Below, piece after piece: positions 1-6,892 of a DNA stretch of 14,008 nucleotides (position 1 is its first letter; the number at the start of each line of letters is the position of its first letter). The stretch is from JASJCL01 sp050291585 (GTDB lineage: Bacteria; Desulfobacterota; Desulfobacteria; Desulfobacterales; Desulfosarcinaceae): contig JBNKKA010000120.1 in assembly GCA_050291585.1 (NCBI GenBank), positions 1-14,008 of the forward strand, read 5' to 3'. A model generated the notes under the pieces. It was not told where the DNA came from. It searched no databases and saw nothing but the letters and a program-made list of their open reading frames with translations. Both the position numbers and the translations under genes were made by a program.

Positions 1-222
1 GTCAATATTCCCACCTTCAGCCATGGCCACCAGTTCATCGCTGGCCGTTGTACCGGGTTCGAAGAGGTCTGCGCCGTCATCATGGGCACTGACCAAAAGC
101 GGCGTAAAATAGGTGCCGTTGGTGAGATTGGTGAGGGTTAGGGTGAGATCAGCGGCAGTGGCAACGGCCGCAGAAAGCAGAAGCACCCAAAATGAAAAAA
201 TGAATACACGCAATGGGGTCAT
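1..222 (-). CDS. Spondin-domain secreted protein (N-terminal part; runs off the left edge)
   Basis: The first 74 codons of a minus-strand gene are present, starting at ATG 222, and the 3' end lies outside the window. An unusually strong ribosome site (AAAGGAGG, plus 229-236) sits 6 nt before the ATG and fixes the start. Residues 1 to about 24 form a signal peptide (MTPLRV, then a hydrophobic stretch, then AVATAA). The next residues, LTLTNLTNGTYFTPLLVSAH, followed by GADLFEPGTTASDEL and MAEGGNID, match the beginning of the Spondin_N family: the NLTxGxxFTP opening, the H-D-x-G-x-x-LFxxG segment and the AEGGN turn. Such bacterial proteins are exported to the periplasm or cell surface, and their function is poorly known. 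The gene lies downstream of msrAB on the same strand, but a terminator separates them, so it is probably a separate transcription unit. Confidence 0.85.
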   Translation of the reverse strand, partial: MTPLRVFIFSFWVLLLSAAVATAADLTLTLTNLTNGTYFTPLLVSAHDDGADLFEPGTTASDELVAMAEGGNID

Positions 223-386
223 GATAAGCCTCCTTTGAATTGTGGAAAGATTGTCTCAATGGCCGCCGAGACAAAGACAAAACATCTCTACTCTGAAGAG
301 TAAGATCCTACATTCAAGGACGCATAAAGCTCGGGTAATGATTCTGTAAAGATCATGGACCACACCAGCTGTCCCAGGAGAGGCAT
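223..386. other. Intergenic leader of the spondin gene with two small dyads
   Basis: No gene is seen here. The stretch holds a perfect 7-bp inverted repeat, TTGTCTC (251-257) and GAGACAA (268-274), with a 10-nt loop. It also holds a perfect 14-bp palindrome TACTCTGAAGAGTA at 289-302. Both lie where the promoter and leader of the spondin gene should be, so they could be operator sites or leader structure. I found no convincing -35/-10 pair. Confidence 0.35.
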
Positions 387-387
387 A

Positions 388-420
388 GAAAAAGCCGCCC
401 AAAAGACTGGGCGGCATTTT
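388..420 (-). terminator. Rho-independent terminator of msrAB
   Basis: GCCGCCCA (394-401) pairs perfectly with TGGGCGGC (408-415) around a 6-nt loop. Read on the minus strand, the 8-bp GC-rich stem is followed by five T residues (plus 389-393). It lies about 30 nt past the msrAB stop codon. The plus-strand side also has an ATTTT tail, so it may work in both directions. Confidence 0.85.
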
Positions 421-446
421 CTTGTGTTAGACGTGTTGTGGATTCG

Positions 447-1571
447 CTATTCGTCCATGAAATGGCTCTCGAACTGCCCATAGCCCGCTTCAACCAGTTT
501 CTCCTTGGGGACAAAACGCAGGGAGGCGGAGTTGATGCAGTAACGCAAACCGGTGGGAGCGGGGCCATCGTCGAATAGATGGCCTAGGTGGGAGTCACCA
601 TGCTTGCTGCGCACCTCGGTGCGCACCATGAGAAAGCTGCGGTCCTCCTTGGAGACCACGTTCTCCGCCACCAGGGGCTGGGTGAAGCTGGGCCAGCCGG
701 TACCGCTTTTGAACTTATGGCGCGAACTGAAGAGGGGCTCGCCGGAGACGATGTCCACATATAGACCTTCCGCCTTGTTGTCCCAATACTCGTTCTGAAA
801 AGGCGGCTCGGTGCCTTCCTGGCGGACCACCTTGTATTGTAAGGGGGTGAGCTTTTCGCGCAGCTCTTCATTGCTTGGGCGCCCATAATTCTCCTTGGAA
901 ACGGATGTCGAGGCCGTTTTCATTATTTTCTTCTCCATCTCACCCCAGACACTTTTGATGAATTGATCCCGCCCGGAACCCTGGCGATAGGAGTGGTAGC
1001 GCTGGGGGCTCTTTTTGTAAAAATCCTGATGATAGTCTTCGGCTGCGTAGAACTGGGTCAGGGGCAGGAGGGGCGTCACCAGAGCCTTGTCGAAGACTGC
1101 CATACCTGCCAGCTTCGCTTTGGAAGCCTCGGCTAGTTTGCGTTGGTCCTCGTCGTGGAAAAAGATGGCCGAACGGTATTGCTTGCCCCTGTCGACAAAC
1201 TGCCCCCCCGGATCGGTGGGATCCACGTGGCGCCAGAAAACGTCAAGCAGGGCTTCGTAGGTGATACGCTCGGGATCAAAGTACACCTGAATCGCTTCAT
1301 AATGACCGGTGGCCCCCATGGAGACCTCTTCGTAGGTGGGGTTCTCCTCCACCCCCCCGGTATAACCGGAGATCACCGCCTCAACCCCGTCGACCTTCTC
1401 AAAATCCGATTCCGTGCACCAAAAACAGCCGCCGGCAAAGGTGGCCACACGCAAGCTCTCATCCATAGGAACCTTGACCTGGGTTTTGGCGTCACCGCTC
1501 TTTACCCCGAGGGCATGCCCCACCAATGCCACCAACACAACCAATCCGATTATGGGAAACAATAGTTTCAT
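447..1571 (-). CDS. msrAB: Bifunctional peptide-methionine sulfoxide reductase MsrA-MsrB, exported
   Basis: This fusion enzyme of 374 residues repairs oxidised methionine in proteins: MsrA acts on the S-sulfoxide and MsrB on the R-sulfoxide. The start is ATG 1571, because AAAAGGAG lies 6 nt upstream; a longer open frame to 1622 has no such support. Residues 3-22 form one hydrophobic segment, either a signal peptide or a membrane anchor, so the enzyme probably works in the periplasm. The MsrA domain (about 40-210) has the GCFWCTE motif with catalytic Cys49. The MsrB domain (about 232-370) has GTGWPSF, the HLGHLFDDGPAPTGLRYC block and catalytic Cys345 in RYCINSAS. The zinc CxxC pairs found in many MsrB proteins are absent (YVDIVSGEPLF replaces one). 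Cys345 is the only cysteine in the MsrB half, and Cys49/Cys52 are the only ones in the MsrA half. No thioredoxin-like domain is fused, unlike Neisseria PilB. Confidence 0.95.
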   Translation of the reverse strand: MKLLFPIIGLVVLVALVGHALGVKSGDAKTQVKVPMDESLRVATFAGGCFWCTESDFEKVDGVEAVISGYTGGVEENPTYEEVSMGATGHYEAIQVYFDPERITYEALLDVFWRHVDPTDPGGQFVDRGKQYRSAIFFHDEDQRKLAEASKAKLAGMAVFDKALVTPLLPLTQFYAAEDYHQDFYKKSPQRYHSYRQGSGRDQFIKSVWGEMEKKIMKTASTSVSKENYGRPSNEELREKLTPLQYKVVRQEGTEPPFQNEYWDNKAEGLYVDIVSGEPLFSSRHKFKSGTGWPSFTQPLVAENVVSKEDRSFLMVRTEVRSKHGDSHLGHLFDDGPAPTGLRYCINSASLRFVPKEKLVEAGYGQFESHFMDE

Positions 1572-1771
1572 CAGCATCTCCTTTTTTGCAAACTCCCGTA
1601 TAGGGATCGAAGCGATGGTCATCCAAGCAACCTTCGCGGTGATCTGCCAACTGATTCAATTCCAATATAAGCAGTTTTAGGCAAGGGGGAGATAAAGATT
1701 GGGTAAAGATAGGTGTCTAACAATTTTTTTGCTCATTAATTCTATTATTTATCAGACATAAGCGACTCGCT
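1572..1771. other. Intergenic region between the BaeS-like kinase gene and msrAB
   Basis: The stretch is AT-rich near 1660-1760. A -10-like TATATT can be read on the minus strand near 1664-1669 in front of msrAB, but no acceptable -35 lies 16-18 nt upstream. No T-tailed hairpin follows the kinase stop at 1772, so transcripts may read through into msrAB. Confidence 0.3.
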
Positions 1772-2863
1772 TCAAAGCGTTTCAGGCGCCCCCTTGGCAA
1801 GGGGCAGACGGAAGCTGATGGAGAAGATCGTATCCTCATATTCCACCGCCACAGCGCCGCCATGAGCCTCGATCAGCTCTTTGACGATAGCCAATCCGAT
1901 GCCGGCGCCCCCAAGGTCCCGTGAGCGGGAGCGTTCACCGCGGTAAAAACGCTCAAACAGAAAAGGGAGGGTATCTGGGTCGAATCCTTCGACGCTATTG
2001 CTGAAGATAGCCGTAACCGCATCTGGATGCCCCTCCAGCTCGATACTTAGACGGCCGCCGGCCGGGGTGTAGCGCAAAGCGTTCTCCAAGAGATTGCGCA
2101 CCACTTGCCCGAGCATATGAGGGTCAGCATCAACACTGGCGTCAATTCGGGCAAAATCTTGGACGACGGAGATCGCCTTGGCCTGAAAGCGCGGGCGCAT
2201 CTGTTTGAGTTCAGTATGGATAATTGCGGGCAGAAACAACTGCAGAGGGTCCAGATGCTTTCGGGCCGCATCGGCTTTGGCCATTTTGAGGATGTCTTCG
2301 GTAAGGTGTACGATCCTGAGGGTGTCAGCCTGGAGCAGTTTGAAGTTCTCCTCCGTGGGCGGTAGGACCCCGTCCACGAGGGCCTCGAGGTAGCCGCGCA
2401 TGTTGGTCAGAGGGGTGCGCAGCTCGTGGGCCACGTCGATCATCAGCTCTCGACGTAGCCCCTCCAGACGCTCGAGGTTGCCGGCCATACGGTTGAAGGC
2501 CACAGCCAGTTGACCGACCTCGTCCCCGGAACGTACCGCCACCCGGGCGGAGTAATCGCCACTGGAGATCTGGCGTGTGCTCGCCGTCATGGTCGTCAGG
2601 GGCTCAAGCGCTCGTCGTAAAAGCCAAAAACTCAGTACCCCAGCCATGAGAACGCCACCCAAAGAGGCCCAGATGAGGTAGGTATGGATCGCCTCAACGA
2701 ACATGGCGTGGCTGGATTCCGGAGAGATGTGGTACTTCTCCATGAGGACGCTAAAATAGCCGGCCGCTAGGTAATCCACTGCCAGCCAGACCATGCTTAT
2801 CAAGAGGGCGATGACGCAGGCTATGATGCCCAATAGCTTCCAGATCAGACGGCTTCGGCCCAT
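1772..2863 (-). CDS. Membrane sensor histidine kinase, BaeS-like
   Basis: This protein of 363 residues is the sensor kinase partner of the OmpR-family regulator just upstream. Order of parts: transmembrane segment about 10-32, a short periplasmic loop of about 30 residues, a second transmembrane segment about 62-83, HAMP (84-135), HisKA with phospho-accepting His146 in DVAHELRTPLTN, then a HATPase domain. The N box contains NLLENALRYTP (257-267), the F box is FLFERFYRG, and the G2 box is GGAGIGLAIV (318-327). The G1 box is unusual: where DNGxG is expected it reads NSVEG (289-293), replacing the usual Asp by Asn and a Gly by Val. With so small a sensor loop, the signal is probably sensed in or near the membrane. 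The start at 2863 has only a modest ribosome site (GAGGA, 9 nt away), and a second copy of its first 13 codons lies 170 bp upstream. Confidence 0.93.
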   Translation of the reverse strand: MGRSRLIWKLLGIIACVIALLISMVWLAVDYLAAGYFSVLMEKYHISPESSHAMFVEAIHTYLIWASLGGVLMAGVLSFWLLRRALEPLTTMTASTRQISSGDYSARVAVRSGDEVGQLAVAFNRMAGNLERLEGLRRELMIDVAHELRTPLTNMRGYLEALVDGVLPPTEENFKLLQADTLRIVHLTEDILKMAKADAARKHLDPLQLFLPAIIHTELKQMRPRFQAKAISVVQDFARIDASVDADPHMLGQVVRNLLENALRYTPAGGRLSIELEGHPDAVTAIFSNSVEGFDPDTLPFLFERFYRGERSRSRDLGGAGIGLAIVKELIEAHGGAVAVEYEDTIFSISFRLPLAKGAPETL

Positions 2864-3098
2864 AAGGCGATATCCTCAGTCGATGCGGGTTCTCGAACTC
2901 CATGCACACTGCCGCTATTGGGTACGCATCAAACCGCCTGATAGTCCACGGCCAGCCTAAACCGGATCATCAGCAAGGCTTTCATACTAGTTACGATGCC
3001 CAATAGCTTCCAGATCAGACGGCTTCGGCCCATGGTAGTCAGCGCTCAGTCTCTTCCGGATCACGAAAACGATAGCCCATGCCGCGCACGGTGAGGAC
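2759..3098 (-). repeat. Decayed 170-bp tandem duplication across the regulator/kinase junction
   Basis: Two units of 170 bp lie head to tail: copy 1 at 2929-3098 and copy 2 at 2759-2928. Each runs from the last coding bases of the regulator into the first 35 codons of the kinase. A 39-bp core is identical in both (2995-3033 and 2825-2863). Beyond it, an ungapped comparison by hand gives 41 of 69 matches over the next kinase codons. It gives 31 of 65 matches over the regulator side, including a shared GACTGAG 11 nt before each ATG. The halves that still encode working protein (regulator end in copy 1, kinase start in copy 2) are intact, and the redundant halves have decayed. Confidence 0.75.
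2929..3033 (-). pseudogene. Vestigial second start of the histidine kinase gene (34 codons)
   Basis: ATG 3033 lies 5 nt after the regulator stop codon, the usual spacing for a coupled kinase gene. It opens MGRSRLIWKLLGI, identical to the real kinase start. It then diverges but keeps ALL and LAVDY at the same residue positions, and stops at TGA after 34 residues. The real kinase start is at 2863. This is the relic of the original junction or of its duplicate. Whether the mini-ORF is translated cannot be told from the sequence, but its position favours coupled initiation. Confidence 0.7.
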
Positions 3099-3755
3099 AA
3101 AGCGGGGGGCTGCGGGATCGGTTTCGATTTTCTGGCGCAGCTTGCCGATATGCACATCTACGACCCGGTCGACCACGTGGGTCTCTCCACGGGGGTAGAG
3201 GCTGGTTATTAACTCATCACGACTGAAGACCCGCCCGGGAGCGCCCATCAGACGATGTAGGAGGGTGTACTCGTGGGGGGTCAGACTCAGGGCCCGACTG
3301 CCAATGGTGACCCGCCTTTTAACGGGATCGAGCACCAGGTCTTCGCAGGTGAGAAGGCTGGTGGCAGACGCCCTTGGCGGGCCGCTGCGTCGCAGGATGG
3401 CGCGTACGCGGGCCATCAGCTCCCGCGGGCTGAAGGGTTTGACAACATAGTCATCGGCCCCCAGGGTAAGACCAGAGATGCGGTCAATCTCATCCCCCCG
3501 GGCGGTGAGCATGATCACGGGAATCTCGGTGAAACGGCGCATCTCCCGGCAGATGTCCCAACCGTCCATCCCTGGCAGCATGATGTCGAGGATCACCAGG
3601 ATGGGCTTGTGGATGCGGATCTTTTGGAGCCCCAATTTCCCGTCTCCGGCGGTGAGAGCGTCGAAGCCCTCCCGCTCCAGGTAGGTGGCGATCAGTTCCG
3701 CGGTGCGGGGATCATCCTCAATGACCAAAACGGTGCCATGGGTGCCTGCTTCCAT
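3039..3755 (-). CDS. OmpR-family response regulator, BaeR-like
   Basis: This winged-helix transcription regulator has 238 residues. The start is ATG 3755, preceded by AGAGG at 7 nt. A longer frame to 3866 would overlap the upstream gene and adds only an Arg-rich tail. The receiver domain (about 7-120) has the acidic pocket E13-D14-D15, phosphorylatable Asp57 in ILDIMLPGMDG, Thr84 and Lys106 in VVKPFSP. The C-terminal domain (about 135-235) has SLTPHEYTLLHRLM, the recognition-helix region VVDRVVDVHIGKLRQKI and the C-terminal hairpin VRGMGYRF typical of OmpR/PhoB proteins. It starts 16 nt after the stop of the AI-2E-family gene, so the two are co-transcribed, with the cognate kinase downstream. 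Its targets are unknown; its own operon is a reasonable guess. Confidence 0.95.
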   Translation of the reverse strand: MEAGTHGTVLVIEDDPRTAELIATYLEREGFDALTAGDGKLGLQKIRIHKPILVILDIMLPGMDGWDICREMRRFTEIPVIMLTARGDEIDRISGLTLGADDYVVKPFSPRELMARVRAILRRSGPPRASATSLLTCEDLVLDPVKRRVTIGSRALSLTPHEYTLLHRLMGAPGRVFSRDELITSLYPRGETHVVDRVVDVHIGKLRQKIETDPAAPRFVLTVRGMGYRFRDPEETER

Positions 3756-3771
3756 CTGAGTGCCTCTATTC

Positions 3772-4953
3772 CTATCCAATTCTCGGCGGTCCATCCCCAC
3801 GGGCATCATCGCCTTTCGAATGGGGTGTAGCAGAATCCCCCTCCGTCGCCTGGGTCTCCGTATCATCTGCGCCCTTCATCGCCTCGGAGATAGCCAGGCC
3901 TGTTTCCGGCAGCACCGCGGCGAAGCTGACCCCGTAGATGTCCCAGACGGTGATGAAGAGGGCGGCAATAATGGGGCCGATGATGAAGCCCACCACACCG
4001 AACATGAGGATACCCCCCAGGGTGCCAAAAAAGATCAGCAGCTCGTGCATCTGAATGTCCTTGCCCACCAGACGCGGCCGCAGCAGGTTGTCCAGGCTGC
4101 CCACCACCACCCCGCAGAAGAGGGCCAAAGCAGTGGCTTTGGCTAGGTGACCGGATGCCGCCAGGATAATGGCTGCCGGAATCCATACCAGGGCCGTGCC
4201 AATCCCCGGCAGAATCGAGAGCAGCACCATGATCAATCCCCAGAAAGCCGGACTGGGGATGCCCGCCATGGCAAAAGCCACCCCGGCCAACCCACCCTGG
4301 AGCGCACCGATAACGGCGGTACCTTTGAGCGTCGCCCGGGTCACGGAGGTAAAACGCACTAGGAGGCGCTGCTCGTCGGCGTCTTCGAGGGGCAGGTAGT
4401 AGAGGATCTTGTTGACCAGCTGATAACCGTCCATGAGGAAAAAGTACATGGTGTAGAGCAGGACGAAGGTGGTGAAGAGGAAGTTCATCGTTCCCTTGGC
4501 TCCCGAGGAGAGGCTGTGAATCAGGAAGGTGCTGATACCACCAACCAGTTCGCCGGCCTTCTGGAAGAGCAGGTCGCGGTAGGGGGCGATCTGATCGAAG
4601 TAGGGCAAAGACTTCAAGAAGGAAAAAAAGGCGTCCGGTTCGGCGATCTGCTTCTGTACCCAGGGGGTCACCGAATGACCCACCTTGAGGGCCTGGGCAG
4701 TGACGATGCCCATCAGTCCAGCGAGGGGCAGGAGGATAAAGCAGATCACCAGGAGGATTGTGGTCAGGGAGGCCAGAGACCGGCGACCCTTAAACAAATG
4801 CGCCAATCGAGCATAGACCGGATGGACCAAGGCGGCAAACAACCCAGCCAGAAAGATAGCCATTAAAAACGAGCGGATCATGGAGAGAAAAATGGCCGAG
4901 ATAAAGAGCACCACCAGAAGCAAAACGGACTTGTTGACGATTTCGCGCTGCAT
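3772..4953 (-). CDS. AI-2E/PerM-family integral membrane transporter
   Basis: A 393-residue inner-membrane protein. ATG 4953 is preceded by AAGGA at 7 nt. Hydrophobic segments occur near 9-45 (two), 60-88, 160-180 and in a long cluster 215-350. This gives about eight passes with a large soluble loop around 95-150, the layout of the family. Family motifs include LLSILPGIGTALVWIPAAI, DNLLRPRLVGK and GVVGFIIGPIIAALF. The last 40 residues are a polar, acidic tail (GADDTETQATEGDSATPHSK). Members include the AI-2 exporter TqsA and Na+/H+ antiporters, so the substrate cannot be read from sequence. It is the first gene of the operon with the two-component pair, which suggests that the pair senses or controls membrane or ionic stress. 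That link is inference. Confidence 0.9.
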   Translation of the reverse strand: MQREIVNKSVLLLVVLFISAIFLSMIRSFLMAIFLAGLFAALVHPVYARLAHLFKGRRSLASLTTILLVICFILLPLAGLMGIVTAQALKVGHSVTPWVQKQIAEPDAFFSFLKSLPYFDQIAPYRDLLFQKAGELVGGISTFLIHSLSSGAKGTMNFLFTTFVLLYTMYFFLMDGYQLVNKILYYLPLEDADEQRLLVRFTSVTRATLKGTAVIGALQGGLAGVAFAMAGIPSPAFWGLIMVLLSILPGIGTALVWIPAAIILAASGHLAKATALALFCGVVVGSLDNLLRPRLVGKDIQMHELLIFFGTLGGILMFGVVGFIIGPIIAALFITVWDIYGVSFAAVLPETGLAISEAMKGADDTETQATEGDSATPHSKGDDARGDGPPRIG

Positions 4954-5060
4954 GGAGGCATCCTTAGGTTAGGCGGTTATCGGTCAAACTGGTAGAAGTA
5001 AGTGCTCTACACCGAAGGCAGAGGATCCCACTCGCTAAAATAGAGCGGGCATAGCACTAT

Positions 5061-5089
5061 CTCATACCATTCAGAAGCCTGCTTGCCAA
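5061..5089 (-). promoter_or_regulatory. Candidate sigma-70 promoter of the AI-2E/regulator/kinase operon
   Basis: On the minus strand TTGGCA (5084-5089) and TATGAG (5061-5066) are separated by exactly 17 nt. They match the -35 and -10 consensus at 5 of 6 and 4 of 6 positions. The transcript would start near 5054, giving a leader of about 100 nt before ATG 4953. The rest of the 4954-5163 gap shows no other gene or clear terminator. Confidence 0.45.
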
Positions 5090-5163
5090 TCTATGGATAC
5101 TGTGAAGGGGAACAAGCGCTGGGTTCAGAATAACGACCGATGACAGAAGGCCGGGCGCCCGAC

Positions 5164-5859
5164 TCAGGAACAGGCCTTGAGGATAGGATCGGATACGTGG
5201 GGTGCACAGTGCCCTCGGCGGATCATCTCTGCGAGAGCGCCTTCATCGGCAGGTAATTCTGCAAAACGGGTTAGCACCTGCCCCACAGCCGCCGCACAGT
5301 GGGCATCGCTGCCAGCCACCATGGGCAGTCCGTGACGCCTTGCTAACCTTTGTGCAGCGGAGGCAGCCTTGTCCGTCGTCACCGTACTGGCCACCTCGAT
5401 GGCATCGATACCGACCGGCAAACGGGCACCAGCGAGGGGCTGGGTGATTTGGCTGTAGCGTTGCTGGGGATGGGCCCAGATGACCGCTGCCCCTTGGCCA
5501 TGGGCTGCCGATTGCAGGGTTTCAATAGGGTCACCGGGGTGGATGGCGCCCATATTTTCAACCCCGATGAGGAGGAAATGACCGTTGCAGCTACTCGCTT
5601 CAATGCCCCGATAAATCCTCCCGCGTTGAAGTTTGGCGTTAAGGGCCTGAATCTCAACCCTTGGCCAGAGAACATCATGGTCGGTGAGGACGACCCCATC
5701 GAGCCATCCGCGATTTAGCACCGCCACGATCTGTTCAAGTGCCAGAGAGGGGGCGCAGGCGGAGTAACGCCGGGTGTGCACGTGCAGATCGATGCGAATG
5801 GGCAGGGGGTGTCCGGTCGCCGATTTCTCGGGCAGTCGTGTGATATTAGTCCCTCGCAT
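5164..5859 (-). CDS. PHP-domain metal-dependent phosphoesterase
   Basis: A 231-residue protein of the PHP family, which hydrolyses phosphoester bonds using two or three bound metal ions. Metal-ligand motifs are all present: IDLHVHT (His26, His28), LTDHD (58-62), Glu87 in YRGIEAS, WAHP (His130), and GSDAH (Asp185, His187). The length fits stand-alone bacterial PHP proteins, not the PHP domain of DNA polymerase III alpha. I chose ATG 5859 because it lies just before the conserved part and overlaps the upstream gene by 14 nt, a layout typical of translational coupling. A longer frame to 5994 would lie deep inside that gene and adds unrelated sequence. The ribosome site is weak, which fits coupling. 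Substrate unknown; tight linkage to a GHKL ATPase hints at a signalling or nucleotide-processing role. Confidence 0.87.
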   Translation of the reverse strand: MRGTNITRLPEKSATGHPLPIRIDLHVHTRRYSACAPSLALEQIVAVLNRGWLDGVVLTDHDVLWPRVEIQALNAKLQRGRIYRGIEASSCNGHFLLIGVENMGAIHPGDPIETLQSAAHGQGAAVIWAHPQQRYSQITQPLAGARLPVGIDAIEVASTVTTDKAASAAQRLARRHGLPMVAGSDAHCAAAVGQVLTRFAELPADEGALAEMIRRGHCAPHVSDPILKACS

Positions 5860-6778
5860 GGGGTTCCATTTCGACAAAGAAACGGCGCAGTTTTGGCAAA
5901 GTGGCTCGGGCGACGGCAAGGGGCGTCTGCGGTTTGGGCATGCATGCGAGGGTGCCGGCCCCAAATGCGGTGCAGTCGAGCAACCAACAGCCATCAGCTG
6001 CCTCGACGCTCAGGTGCAGGGTGGAGCGGCTACCGATCCGGCCACCCAGGTCAGCCAGATCCGTTTGCAAGGCGGTGAGGAGGGCGACCAATTCCCTTGC
6101 AGTGTCGGGGGCCAATCCAAATCCGGATGCCGGGGCGTGATCCCGGGGGAGAAGCAAGGCGGCCTGAAGGCTGGCAATCGCCTCTGGGGGGGGGACCAGG
6201 TGAATGGATGCCTCTGTCCGCCTTGTGGGACCGGAGGCATCGCCAAACATGGCGTAGTCTTCATCGAAACGATAAAGCAGATACCAGCAAGTACCCCGGG
6301 CATTATAGGTCACGGCGAAGTGCTTGGAGGCCGTCATGGTGCGCAGCCCGTTACCCGCCGTATGAAAATAGGTACCGCCCTGACGAAACTGTCTCAGCAC
6401 CCCGGAGACATTGAAACCCGGCCCCTGATCCTGGATGCTCACCAGGAAACCGGATTCTCCCACCCAGACGCGCACGCCAAGGGGAAGCATGGGATCCTTG
6501 CCGTGGCCGTAGTAAAAGGCGTTGGAGAGGGCCTCACAAAGAAGGCCACCCTCGCCGATGAGGCCACCATCGCCGATCACCTTGTGGCGAAAAGAGGCCA
6601 TATAGGGCCGCAACACCTTGGCCAGTCGGCGCTCGTACACAAAGAGCCACTCGTAGCCAGACCGGTAGGGGTTGTGGCTGGCGGACGGCAGCTGGCCAGG
6701 AACGACCTCCTCAACATATACCGCCTTCGCTTTGGTGAGGCTGTCGAGAAGTGCTTGGGGTTTGGTGCTAAGGATCAT
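5846..6778 (-). CDS. GHKL ATPase (RsbW-like) with an unknown C-terminal domain
   Basis: A 310-residue soluble protein. Residues about 45-175 form a HATPase domain of the serine-kinase/anti-sigma (RsbW, SpoIIAB) type. The N box is EALSNAFYYGH (82-92), the G1 box is DQGPGF (117-122), and the G2 box is GNGLRTM (142-148). No phospho-accepting His domain is present, so this is not a classical histidine kinase. RsbW-type proteins phosphorylate a STAS partner or bind a sigma factor, but neither partner is encoded in the window. The C-terminal third (about 190-310) is not recognised. The start is ATG 6778: an in-frame TAA lies upstream with no other start between, and the ribosome site is weak. Its last 14 nt overlap the PHP gene, so the two are coupled. 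A longer open frame on the opposite strand (5774-6802) lacks any family motif. Confidence 0.85.
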   Translation of the reverse strand: MILSTKPQALLDSLTKAKAVYVEEVVPGQLPSASHNPYRSGYEWLFVYERRLAKVLRPYMASFRHKVIGDGGLIGEGGLLCEALSNAFYYGHGKDPMLPLGVRVWVGESGFLVSIQDQGPGFNVSGVLRQFRQGGTYFHTAGNGLRTMTASKHFAVTYNARGTCWYLLYRFDEDYAMFGDASGPTRRTEASIHLVPPPEAIASLQAALLLPRDHAPASGFGLAPDTARELVALLTALQTDLADLGGRIGSRSTLHLSVEAADGCWLLDCTAFGAGTLACMPKPQTPLAVARATLPKLRRFFVEMEPHARD

Positions 6779-6785
6779 CAGCTTG

Positions 6786-6796
6786 AGGTGACCTGT
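6786..6796. promoter_or_regulatory. Copy of the AGGTGACCTGT element just before the GHKL ATPase gene
   Basis: The 11-mer AGGTGACCTGT here is identical to 8244-8254 inside the dyad upstream of the sigma-54 promoter at 8146. It ends 8 nt before the ATPase start codon and overlaps the ribosome-binding region. A shared regulator site is possible, but chance recurrence is not excluded. Confidence 0.35.
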
Positions 6797-6825
6797 CCGT
6801 AGATGGAATTACCCCTGACGAAGTC

Positions 6826-6862
6826 CCCCACCGATTCGCCTCTTGCGAGCGAAACGGTGGGG
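6826..6862. other. Strong hairpin between the Roadblock and ATPase genes
   Basis: CCCCACCG (6826-6833) pairs with CGGTGGGG (6855-6862). An A/A mismatch follows, then TTCGC (6835-6839) pairs with GCGAA (6849-6853) around a 9-nt loop. A smaller stem, CACCG (6867-6871) with CGGTG (6877-6881), lies between it and the stop codon at 6893. There is no T-run on the minus strand. It therefore looks more like an RNA processing or stability element, or an attenuator, than a classical terminator. Confidence 0.55.
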
Positions 6863-6892
6863 CCTTCACCGGTATTCGGTGTTCGACAACGA

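Noticed and set aside
3772..4953. Calling the AI-2E-family gene a quorum-signal exporter (tqsA)
   Set aside because: The family includes proteins with other substrates, and nothing in the window points to AI-2 signalling.
5774..6802. 342-codon open frame on the plus strand, longer than the minus-strand gene it covers
   Set aside because: It is rich in Gly, Gln and His with no domain motif, while the minus strand has the N, G1 and G2 boxes of a GHKL ATPase and the PHP motifs. It is a shadow frame caused by codon bias.
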